A DNA stretch of 64,000 bases. It comes from Annulohypoxylon bovei var. microspora. Lineage: Eukaryota; Ascomycota; Sordariomycetes; Xylariales; Hypoxylaceae. The translations under genes were made by a program, and so were the position numbers. The stretch's first letter is position 1; every line of letters begins with the position of its first letter. Below, piece after piece: positions 45,497-54,545 of this stretch. Under the pieces are notes generated by a model that was given only the letters and a program-made list of their open reading frames with translations, was not told where the DNA came from and searched no databases. The stretch spans positions 62,001-126,000 of the forward strand of contig MU405222.1 of NCBI GenBank assembly GCA_022836615.1, read 5' to 3'.

Positions 45497-48231
45497 ATGG
45501 AAATGCAACGTCCGCCTAAATCAGGTAAGCAAGTTCCATCCTCTCATTATTCCAGGCATTTTCTTTTTCAGTTCACTACCTAGGCACCTACTTACACACT
45601 TGCCTCTTTCCCTTCTGCTCGTGACTTTCCCTTCTACTCGTGCCTTTCCCTTCTACTCGTCCCCTTCCCTTCTACTCGTCACTTTGCCGTCTTAGAGCAT
45701 TTCCTACATTTGTGTTGTAGTTCGCGTACCTGAGGTTTTCACATCATTGTTTGCCGACCTCAGGTGTTTTTAATTCTATCTCCATAACCAGCAACTTACT
45801 ACAAACGCTACTGAATACAAGTTCACCTGGTCTGATACTATTCCTCGCCGGTGAAAGTATATTCCCAGACCATAAGACCTTGCATTCAATGGCGTTTGTA
45901 GTAAGATGCCAGTTAAGGAGATACGATATCCCTTCATGCGTATATTGGTACTGCTGGATGATACACCTTCACTGACATTCTTAAACAGGCCGCCCCGGCT
46001 GGCCCTCTAACTATGTGCCTGTTGAGATCTTCTGGGAGATCGCGCGGGATTTGCCTGACCGCAAGGACCTTGGAGCCATGCGTCTCGTCAGCAGAGAATT
46101 CAACATGAAGATCGTATGCGTTTTTATGAAGCAGATGGTCATCAGTTTCGGCCCAGAACAGAGCATGAAGTTCGGCTACGGCACAGGCCTTTGCAGCAAT
46201 GTATCTTCTATTGATATTACCGAGAGCCTCCTGGATTCGTCCGCCTTCAAATACCTCGGCACCGATATCCGCCGCCTCGGACTCGCTCTTGAGGTGACCG
46301 AGTCTGACCTGGCTAGCCCAGTTGTTGACGAGTTGGAAGAGATCAACATCCGCGATTGGGGCCTGTACAGATGGCCCGTCCCGCAGAGCGGCGTTTACCA
46401 GTCTCAGACGAGCTTAGAGAAGGTGACGGAGTCATTGGAGAAGTGCCAGGGCGTTTTTCGTCTCATGAGCAAAGCTACCGATGTTCGAGAACTGGCGCTC
46501 TCTTGTGATGGGGGCTTAGGTCATCTTTCCGGACCTGATGTGAACGGATACCAACCCCCGGGAAGACTGTCCGTATTCAGTAACCACAACGGCGCTCGAA
46601 AGACCAAGGACACCCAGGCTCTCGAGGTCAGATTCGACACTCCGTATCAGGCAGAAGTGTTGAAGCGTAAGATGATAGCCGCTGGAGTGAAGCCCACAGA
46701 CGTCGCGGGAATGATTGAGAAGCTTGCCGCGTACGAAGGTACTACCCGCGAGGAGCTACTGCGCGAGGAGCGAAAGAGAGCTCCTCTCCCCGAGAGTCGC
46801 TATACGCACCCGGTTACTCGTCCTAGCGTGGTCAACGACGCGATCCGCCTGCAGCCGGATCAGCTGACTGATTCGCAGAAGTGGCTCATCTTCAAGCATC
46901 TATCTGCACAGCAAGCCATGATACAATCATTTCTGGTTGCAACACTTCACAACAGCGCTAAGTTTGAGCGGCTTACCAAGTTGAACATCGCACGTATTCC
47001 GAGCTTTCATCTGCACAACCTGCGCCGCCACGAATTCTGGTCCTCTTTGCCCCAAGTGCAGGAGGTGGCCCTAGGCGTTATTCCAGACTGGAGATGCGTG
47101 AAGCAGAAGAACCCGTATGAGACAGAAGTCAGACAGGTATATCCTACAGATGCTATGCCCCTGGTCTTGGACTTGCTCGAGAATTACATTGGCACGCAGC
47201 CGCACATCAAGCGCCTCCATTTTGAGTGGCACTGCGGCGGAGAGTTCGCCCCTGGAATCATGCAGAGGGGAAAATATGTTCTCCCGGCGCCATTCCTCCG
47301 AAAGCACCAGATGGTGATAGACTCGAGTGACGAGAACCTGATGTACCTGCCGTTCATCACCCATCTGTCATTGAAGAATTGCTGGTTTGCACCCAACGTG
47401 TTTTACCGCCTTATGGACGGCATGGCTCGGGAATATTCTCTCGAATCGCTTGAGCTGGAGACGGTCTCACTCAGTGGCCCTCCGATCCTTCGAGAACACA
47501 TGGTAGACCGGGACCTAGAAGTCCCTGAGATTCAGATTGGCGATGAAAATGGCGTACCCGGCTACCTCCTCCGAGCCCCCTACCCTTTATCTTGGTCAAG
47601 TGTCATCGACATGCTATCGCCGGTCAAGACCATAAGCGAGCACCTCGCCGAGCGGTTGGGCACATACCCTCCGTATCGCGTCAGCAAGGAGGGCAAGATC
47701 CGCAAGCTCGTCTTCAAGTCCTGCGGCTACGTCGACGTGGTCGACTGGCGGTTCATCTCGGACCGACGTTTTGAGCATCTCAAGTTGACGTCGGCGCTCT
47801 CCAGGAGAAAAAACCAGTTTGAAGGCTGGTTTAGCCCGAAGCGAACCGAGCTGGGCCAGTTCCTACAGATCTCCACCGACAGACATCTGGCCAAGGTCCG
47901 CGACAGGTTCGATCCCGTCGAGATGACGGTCATGCAGCAGATCTGGGGGTTCAAGCAGGGATGGAAGGGCGTGTACGAAGACGTCGTGATCAACGCCGCC
48001 CTATTCGACGGCATGTTCTTCCCTGGTCTGGGCCGATTCTCTGGCACGATTGAGCGCGACCCGAACTCTCCGAGGGTGAATCCTGATGAAGAGACGGTTG
48101 AATATAGCTTCGATACCTCTGATTTCGAGCAGGGCTACAACGACATAGCTGGTTTAGATCTCTTGATGTCCGGTATCGAAACAGGATATACGGTGAACCT
48201 ACATGATTTCCAAGCCGTACCTGGTGGTTAG
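45497..48231 (+). CDS. F-box protein, substrate unknown
   Basis: Model: join(45497..45524, 45989..48231), 756 aa. Exon 1 encodes only MEMQRPPKS; a 464-bp intron (GTAAGC donor, AACAG acceptor) joins it in phase to GRPGWPSNY. An F-box follows at about residues 19-55 (VPVEIFWEIARDLPDRKDLG, then AMRLVSREFN), the module that binds Skp1 in SCF ubiquitin ligases. The remaining 700 residues have scattered Leu-rich strand/helix segments (KLNIARIPSFHLHNL, ITHLSLKNCWF, SLESLELETVSL) that suggest an irregular leucine-rich-repeat fold, as in many fungal F-box proteins. I cannot define repeats precisely. The exon without exon 1 lacks an ATG in the right place, which supports the splice. The intron carries a 19-bp tandem repeat. 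The role as a substrate receptor is inferred from the family; no target can be named. Confidence 0.85.
45607..45682 (+). repeat. 19-bp tandem repeat, four copies, inside the F-box gene intron
   Basis: Four head-to-tail units of 19 bp starting at 45607, 45626, 45645 and 45664, with consensus TTTCCCTTCTACTCGTSMC and one to three differences per copy. The units are pyrimidine-rich and lie within intron 1 of the F-box gene. Confidence 0.9.
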
Positions 48232-49411
48232 CTCTGAGCTACATGGAACCCACGACGGACCTACCTATCAAGATTCAAAGGTCCCCAGGCTTAGGCCGCC
48301 ACCTTTTTCTAGTGGCATTATTTTCCTCTTTGTAGACCACGATATACGTGGTCGCCTTGTCCCTTTTCTCAGCATCGCTGCATGTGCATCGGGCGGCGTA
48401 TGGAGTTTACGAGTGCCCATTACCAGGGCTGCGGCGATGATACCCCCTTCTTTCACATTGTCGACTTTTTGACGTTTTGTACACTATCTGTTCACCACTG
48501 GACGCCGGACTCGCAGTACGACGCGTTGATTTCCCTACCCTACCACCACACATTCACAGTCATTGCGCCCCTCTGCTACGTCTCCCCGTTCCCTGAGAAC
48601 GTTAGCAGGAGAACTTTCACGGCAATGAATTTGGAGCAGGCCTATGAAGGGCGATGGATTGCACATTTGTATGATTAGACGAGATGCATTACATCAAGCC
48701 TGGCTTGTGAGGCGATGAGCCTGGATGGAACAGACTCGTTCTGCTCCCTTCCCCTTGTCTGCACGATTGAGTGCAACGCGATGTACCTTAGTTCGCGCCT
48801 TTACCGGCTGTGTGGCTTTATGCCTAATTGAGAGTACTTATCGCAATATTATGAGAATCTGACATTAGTGACTGCGTGATAGTGGACTGCACTTACTCCT
48901 TATAATTCAAGGGCAGGTCAATATGTACATAGATGACATATATGGTAGGTAATAAGGAGGATGATATCGTATATATATGGACAATATGTCTCCAATTAGT
49001 ATGCCTCCGTATGCCACTTTAATAAGGGATGGAATGGATAGGGCAACTTGCGTAGATCTAGGAGTTGAAATTCATGCCTTATTACCTCTAAAGGCCCTCT
49101 AATATTAGGTACCTTCAAGGTTGGACGTGGTATAGGAGCCTATGTAGACCTCATGGATCAAGTTTAGTTGTAGTTCAGATAACATAGCCTCGGGGTATCG
49201 CAATTGGTCGTGAGAAGAGCACCGCAAAAGAAAAACGTTCAGTAACTTTTTGTGTATTGGGGAATCGCGAAGATCTTATTCGCGAGTTGCATGCCAGAAA
49301 CCTAGACCCATGCTTTACGACCGCCTTGACACCTGGAGTGAAAAGCAACTAAAACCCCGAACCCTCTCCATTAATCGTCACATCCTTTGCCCCTTCCCTT
49401 GCGGAGAGAAT
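48232..49411. other. Intergenic region between convergent F-box and L17 genes
   Basis: No gene seen. It should contain both 3' UTRs. A plus-strand frame at 48382-48678 has no recognisable features and is probably chance. Confidence 0.6.
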
Positions 49412-50345
49412 TTACGAGGCAGTGATGGCCTGGCGGATACGAGCACCGCGTTGTCGGGAGCTCAGGTGTGCTGCCTCACGTCCAGCAACCGCCTCCGACT
49501 TCTGAACAACCTCCTCGCCCTCGGTCAGGATAAGCTCGACGTGGCACGGGTTCGACATGTAGGGGTTGATCTATAAGACTCATTAGCGGACTCGGAGTTT
49601 TATAATTATTGGAATTGTTAGTGACATACACGACCGTGGGCTCGGTAAGTTCGTCTTCGCTGCTTAGGGGCCTGGTTGACTTGGATGTGCTTGACGATCA
49701 AGTTGCTGGTGTCGAGACCCTTGGCATCGGCGTTGGACTCAGCGTTTCTGAGGAGACCGAGAAGGAACTCGGCCGACTTTACGGGCCATCGAGCCTTAGA
49801 GACACCGAACTGCTTGCCTGTTCACATTAAATATGTTAGCCTGCCTGTTTATCGTAACCCTCGTGACCATAGAACGAGTTCCATCAATATTTTATTTTCC
49901 CCACCAATCCCATGAAGTTCCGAGCAGAGGGTTCGTACCTTGGGCGGTTCGGCCAGTGCTGCCAGCGTATCGTCGCATGGGGACAGCCTCGGTCTTCTCC
50001 TGCACGTTCTCGAGGAACTTGACAGCGCGGGTCAACTTCCAGCCGTTGATAGCTTGGGCAGTCTCTCGGGTGTTCTTGAAAGAAACTCGAAGGTAAGCGC
50101 CGCGGGCGCGGGCCGACTTCGCGGAGTCGATCTCAGTGGCAGCGTATCGAACCTAAAGAAATATTGTTGTTAGTTACAATTGCCTTATCCCAAATCTATC
50201 CATGATATTTATAACGGAATGCGAAGTCGAAAGGCATCGACATGATTGATTTCGAGTTGTGGAACAATATCATAAATATCATAATCGTCGCGGAATTAAG
50301 GAGATATCGAATATGTTATTTAGATAGGAATCTTATACATACCAT
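49412..50345 (-). CDS. RPL17: 60S ribosomal protein L17 (uL22)
   Basis: Model: complement(join(49412..49570, 49630..49817, 49939..50152, 50343..50345)), 187 aa, close to the usual eukaryotic uL22 length. The product lines the polypeptide exit tunnel of the large ribosomal subunit. Diagnostic stretches, N- to C-terminal, are VRYAATEIDSAKSARARGAY, LRVSFKNTRETAQAINGW, RRYAGSTGRTAQGKQFG, FLLGLLRNAESNADAKGL, HIQVNQAPKQRRRTYRAHGR, INPYMSNPCHVELILTEGEE and the basic end RQRGARIRQAITAS. Exon 1 is only the ATG, followed directly by a GTATGT donor and a 190-bp intron; exon 2 starts with the Val codon. The last three exons join in phase with short introns. Like most ribosomal protein genes it should be highly and constitutively expressed. 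It is divergent from fibrillarin, with 482 bp between the start codons. Confidence 0.95.
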
Positions 50346-50827
50346 CTTTGCTGCTGTGTTGTGTTGAAGTAGAAAGATGGACTCGATGTCGTTGTTTGAA
50401 TTGAAGAATTTCGCGAAGTTCAAGTTGGGGAAAGTTCAAATTGTGGAAAATGTTAAGTTGTGGCCTCGCTTACCGACCCTGTGCGGTACGTACTGGGTCT
50501 CAAGTTTCTTACAAAAAGGACCCACTTGGATCAAACGCTCTCCCTTATCGATAATGGATTTTATCAACTTTTCACGGTGAATCTTCGGCCCTTGGGAGCT
50601 CGGACCATGCAACTTTCTCAATGCACTCCAAGTGGATATCGAGGTAGCTCCGAAATTTTTTTTTTCTTTCTGAAGCTTGACGAAGGAATTTTCGTTGCCG
50701 AAGCTTAACACTCGACATCAAATTTCTTTCAATTGTCGTTCGCCAAAGCCTTAACGCGACAAAGGACGCGATCACAATACGTCGCAAATACTGACAATTC
50801 ATTCTCAAACAACAATCCTATTCAAAG
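50346..50827. promoter_or_regulatory. Shared divergent promoter of RPL17 and NOP1
   Basis: A 482-bp gap separates the start codons of two divergently transcribed ribosome-related genes. It contains a T-run preceded by GAAA (50652-50665), which resembles the AAAWTTTT-type ribosomal RNA processing element known from yeast ribosome-biogenesis promoters. The L17 leader is pyrimidine- and CA-rich, as is common for ribosomal protein mRNAs. Use as a bidirectional promoter is inference from the geometry; the element match is loose. Confidence 0.5.
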
Positions 50828-51971
50828 ATGGGTTTCACACCGAGAGGTAGAGGCGGTGGCGGCCGAGGTGGTGGCTTCGGCGGCGATCGAGGTGGTTTCG
50901 GTGGACGAGGAGGTGGTCGTGGAGGCCCTCGAGGTGAGTTGAATCTGTGGAACTAATCTATATAGAATTTGGAGTGTTAACCTGAATTGTAGGCGGCGCG
51001 CGAGGTGGACGAGGTGGCCCTGGTGGTCGTGGTGGCTTTGGTGACCGAGGTGGTTTCGGTGGCCGTGGACGTGGAGCTCCTCGTGGTGGTCCACGAGGAG
51101 GCGCACGAGGCGGCGCAAGGGGTGGTGCAAGAGTCGTCGTCGTAAGTGAATCACCAAAACCCCTCTCTTGTCTTCACATTTAGCTAATGAATTTGCTTAA
51201 GGAACCCCACCGTCATGAGGGTGTGTTTGTCTCGCGGGGCAAGGAAGATCATTTGCTCACCCGAAGCGTCGCTCCTGGTCTCGAAGTCTATGGCGAGAAG
51301 CGTGTTTCGGTTGATACATCTACCAAAGGAGAGGATGGCGCTCCTATCACCACTAAGGTCGAATACCGAATTTGGAATCCCTTCCGAAGCAAGTTGGCGG
51401 CCGGTATCATTGGAGGTATTGACAACATCTACATGAAGCCGGGCTCTAAGGTCCTGTACCTGGGTGCTGCCTCTGGAACCTCGGTTTCTCACGTTTCCGA
51501 CATCGTTGGTCCTACTGGAAACGTCTACGCCGTCGAGTTCTCCCACCGATCTGGCCGAGACTTGGTTAACATGGCTCAAAACCGAACCAATGTCATCCCC
51601 ATTGTCGAGGATGCTCGACACCCTATGAAGTACCGCATGCTCGTACCCATGGTCGACTGCATCTTCGCCGACGTTGCCCAACCTGATCAGGCTCGTATCG
51701 TTGCCCTCAACGCCCACATGTTCCTGAAGGTTGGCGGTGGTGTAGTTATCTCTATTAAGGCAAACTGCATTGACAGCACAGCTGCTCCGGAAGCAGTCTT
51801 CGCGCAAGAAGTCCAGAAGCTGAGAGCTGAACGTATCAAGCCCCAGGAGCAACTGACACTAGGTACGATACCCCCCTTCCTCTTTCAACTACTCAGTACT
51901 AACAAATATTTTTAGAACCCTACGAGCGAGACCACTGTATCGTGATTGGACAATACCAAGAGGCGAAATAA
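50828..51971 (+). CDS. NOP1: Fibrillarin, box C/D snoRNP 2'-O-methyltransferase
   Basis: Model: join(50828..50933, 50993..51141, 51202..51862, 51916..51971), 323 aa. Fibrillarin is the nucleolar methyltransferase of box C/D snoRNPs; it 2'-O-methylates pre-rRNA and supports its processing. The first 85 residues are a Gly/Arg-rich GAR domain, starting MGFTPRGRGGGGRGG, split by an intron. The conserved part begins EPHRHEGVFVSRGKEDHLLT, then YRIWNPFRSKLAAGI. The S-adenosylmethionine-binding motif GAASGTSV lies at residues 173-180, followed by VYAVEFSHRSGRDLVNMA, the catalytic-region sequence FADVAQPDQARI and GGGVVISIKANCID. The C-terminus is ERDHCIVIGQYQEAK. Each splice has clear GT-AG ends and restores the frame. 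The short 3' region contains a GATCAC hexamer repeat (52030-52051). Confidence 0.97.
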
Positions 51972-52613
51972 GCACCTTACAGGTTAGAAGGCAACCTGTC
52001 TTGTGTTAAGATGACAATCTTGGTGTGACGATCACGATCACGATCACGATCCACATGGTTCACGGGAAGGAGTTATTCCCAAAAGGCAACGGCGACTAGG
52101 CGTTATGGGGGTGGGTTTCTTGCTAATTCGATTGTGTATAGTTCCGTTAGGGACAAGTATCTGGTCAATACCACATAGGCAATTTGGTCCGCGCATTCGT
52201 CTATTTCATCTGATAAACAAAAATTGCCTGTGCGACTAGTGACATCTTAATCATATCACAATATCACGAGAATCTATTTTTTTACACTTATTCGTCCCGA
52301 TTCCAAGCCCATCTTTGTAGATGTTTAACAATCCTACCCCTGCTACCCCTTGATAGAGCCTAGAGGTAGGATAGCTATTTACTTGTTTCCCTATCTAGGT
52401 ACATACCTAGATACCGCGTAGGTCTTCCCCAACGATGTAGTCCCTTCGACTACCAGGATGCCTCACCATTCCAGGTAAAAGGCACACTTAGACAACCAGC
52501 TGCAAGCATCCATATCTCGAATCTTCCCTCGCTTCCGACGATCTAAGCCGGGCTGCGAACACGCCCTTCTACTCATCTTCCGATTCTTTACCTCCCCTAT
52601 TCTTACCAACCTA
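51972..52613. other. Intergenic region between convergent genes
   Basis: No gene seen. It contains a GATCAC hexamer repeat of nearly four copies at 52030-52051 near the fibrillarin 3' end. Confidence 0.6.
52030..52051 (+). repeat. GATCAC hexamer repeat
   Basis: Three full copies and a partial fourth, 59 bp after the fibrillarin stop codon, so probably in its 3' UTR. Confidence 0.9.
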
Positions 52614-53978
52614 TTAAAGACCATCCAGATTCCTCAACGCCGTCCGCCCACACGCCAAGAAACCCTCGCCTCTCCCCGACGGCACCCCCACCCTCGTCGG
52701 CCCGCACGTGCTCGTCACCGTGGGCGCCTGCGGCGGCACCCGGGCCGGGATCGAGGGCTGCTCTCCGCTCGTGTTGGCCCACGCGTAGCCCGCGCCTTCG
52801 CCAGCGCCGCAGCCCGCGCAGCCCGTCTCCCCGACCCCGAGCAAGCCGAAGCCGGAGACTGGCATCGGCTCGCCTGCTGTGGTGTTGGGGGTGTTGGTGG
52901 TGCTGCTATTGGGCAACGGCACATCCTCCATCCCCGCCGGGACCGTCGGTAGCCCGATCGAGGGCACGCGGACGGGCCACACGGATATATTGGTGTGGTT
53001 GTGGTTGTGGTCGGGGTCGCTCCAGCTAAATGGTGGCCAGGGCCAGGGCCCGGGTTTGGGGTCTTGACTTATGCCCCATCTGCCCCCTACCCCTACCCCT
53101 ACCCCTACTCCTACTCCCGTCCCTGTCCCCGTGTTGACGCCGTGTTGCTGTAGGTACTCCGTGTACTCCAGACACTGCTCCTGGTGCCTGTCCGCCGCAC
53201 CACCAACTTGCGATATTCCGGTCCCGGCACCGAAACCGGGCTTGGGATAGGAATAAGGGGGAGGGGGAGGGTTGGAATAGGGGTGGGGAGAAGAGGCCCG
53301 CACGAGCAGGACCCGGATCACGGGCTCGGGCTGCCAGTCCATCTCGTCGGCGCTCTCGAAGCCGACGCCCGCGTCGTCGGCCCACTCGCGGAAGCGCTCG
53401 CCGCACGCGCGCAGGGCCCGCGCCGCCCAGTTGCGGAAGCGCAGGTTCGCGCGCCGCACCGCGCTGCACTCCGTGCAGAAGCGCGTGGTGCTTCCGAGCC
53501 CGAACCCGTTGCTGCCGCTGTCGTTGTTGATGGCACTGGTGGCGGTGATTTGGGAGAAGGGCGAGGTCGACGCGAAGGGCGCGAAGGGGAGCGGGGGCGG
53601 CGTGGTCAGGAGTATGTCGATGTCGGAGGTCATGTCGGAGGAGACGCTGGGCGTGTTGTTGTTGTTGTTGTTGTTGCGGCGCTTGCGTTTATTATTCGGG
53701 TTCTGGTTGGGGTTGTTGTTCCTATGCGCCTGGCCGCCGCGAGGAGCAGAAGCCGGGGGGCGGTTGTTGCTGTTGTGGAATTGTTGTGCGCCTCGGCCGC
53801 GGGCTGGGAAGGTCTTGTTCTTGCCTCCTCTCCAATTATTAGGCGGTTGCTGGTTCTTCGTCGGGGACGGATCGACGCCATGCATAGGATGGTCGCCGTC
53901 GAAACCTACGGTTCGTGGTCCCCATCTATTGTTGGCATGGGTTTTCGGACGCCGGGCTCTGTTCTTTTTCCTTGACAT
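52614..53978 (-). CDS. Low-complexity Asn/Pro/Gly-rich protein of unknown function
   Basis: Single-exon frame of 454 aa from an ATG (MSRKKNRARRPKTHANNRWG). The basic N-terminus is followed by an Asn-rich stretch (KRKRRNNNNNNN) resembling a nuclear localisation signal beside a poly-Asn tract. The only ordered-looking part is around residues 165-215 (TRFCTECSAVRRANLRFRNW, then RACGERFREWADDAG), perhaps a small helical unit. Later come Pro-rich (PPPPPYSYPKPG), Gly/Val-repeat (GTGTGVGVGVGVGVGG) and Gly/Ala-rich segments. No enzyme domain, signal peptide or membrane span is seen. The Gly/Val run is encoded by a CCCCTA-type minisatellite on the plus strand. Long GC-driven frames occur on the opposite strand, but this frame has the start, the length and the more protein-like N-terminus. 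The gene is plausible, the function unknown. Confidence 0.65.
   Translation of the reverse strand: MSRKKNRARRPKTHANNRWGPRTVGFDGDHPMHGVDPSPTKNQQPPNNWRGGKNKTFPARGRGAQQFHNSNNRPPASAPRGGQAHRNNNPNQNPNNKRKRRNNNNNNNTPSVSSDMTSDIDILLTTPPPLPFAPFASTSPFSQITATSAINNDSGSNGFGLGSTTRFCTECSAVRRANLRFRNWAARALRACGERFREWADDAGVGFESADEMDWQPEPVIRVLLVRASSPHPYSNPPPPPYSYPKPGFGAGTGISQVGGAADRHQEQCLEYTEYLQQHGVNTGTGTGVGVGVGVGVGGRWGISQDPKPGPWPWPPFSWSDPDHNHNHTNISVWPVRVPSIGLPTVPAGMEDVPLPNSSTTNTPNTTAGEPMPVSGFGLLGVGETGCAGCGAGEGAGYAWANTSGEQPSIPARVPPQAPTVTSTCGPTRVGVPSGRGEGFLACGRTALRNLDGL
53084..53118. repeat. CCCCTA minisatellite within a coding frame
   Basis: Tandem CCCCTA/CCCCTAC-type units, about five to six copies, within the gene at 52614-53978. 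On the coding (minus) strand they give alternating Gly and Val codons. Confidence 0.8.
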
Positions 53979-54517
53979 AGCGCCTGGTGGTTCCTCTATG
54001 CTAATCGCGATCTTTCCCCCGTGCTACCTGACTACTAACGTGAGCTCTACAGATATTCAAATTCTTTAGTGTCATTGAGGGGGTTCTAGCAAGGGATATA
54101 TTGATGCCGTAGGACCTCAGGAGGCCGAAGGAAGCCTGGAAACTCCTTAAAGGGAGCTTTCTCCATCTTAAACCTTCGCCGGCCCTGGCAACTGAAAGGA
54201 GGTTGCTATAGCCACATTGGCGTTATGAGACCAGTCGGGACGTTCTAGAAAACAAAGGAAGAAGCCATCGTGGATAAAGTGATGAGCTTTCCCGCGGGTT
54301 ACGAAGATCATCCATCAGAATCCGATCTCGTGGCAATTGCGGAATCTAGAAGGTTTCTATGGCAAGGATATCTGAATCGTCTTATTGAAGTGTTTCTACA
54401 AAGAAAATCCTAGGCAGTCGGAAAGAACTCGTCGATAGTCATGCAACCGTTCTCAGAGTCCCCGACGTCGACAATGGCGGGTGTGAAGAGCAGATGAGTC
54501 TTGATTGAACACGCGAA

Positions 54518-54545
54518 TAGCAACTGACACATGTGTCAGTTGCTA
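54518..54545. repeat. 28-bp perfect palindrome
   Basis: The arm TAGCAACTGACACA is followed directly by its exact reverse complement, with no spacer, giving a 28-bp self-complementary site in non-coding DNA. It could be a dimeric regulator site, a hairpin in a transcript or a relic of an inverted repeat. Confidence 0.95.

Noticed and set aside
50153..50342. Intronic box C/D snoRNA in L17 intron 1
   Set aside because: No paired C box (RTGATGA) and D box (CTGA) with a terminal stem was seen in the intron.
51184..51852. 222-codon minus-strand frame opposite fibrillarin
   Set aside because: It is a shadow of the conserved fibrillarin exon 3.
53184..53975. 263-codon and overlapping 212-codon plus-strand frames
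   Set aside because: They are antisense to the minus-strand gene at 52614-53978 and Arg/Gly/Val-rich from GC bias, without any protein feature.
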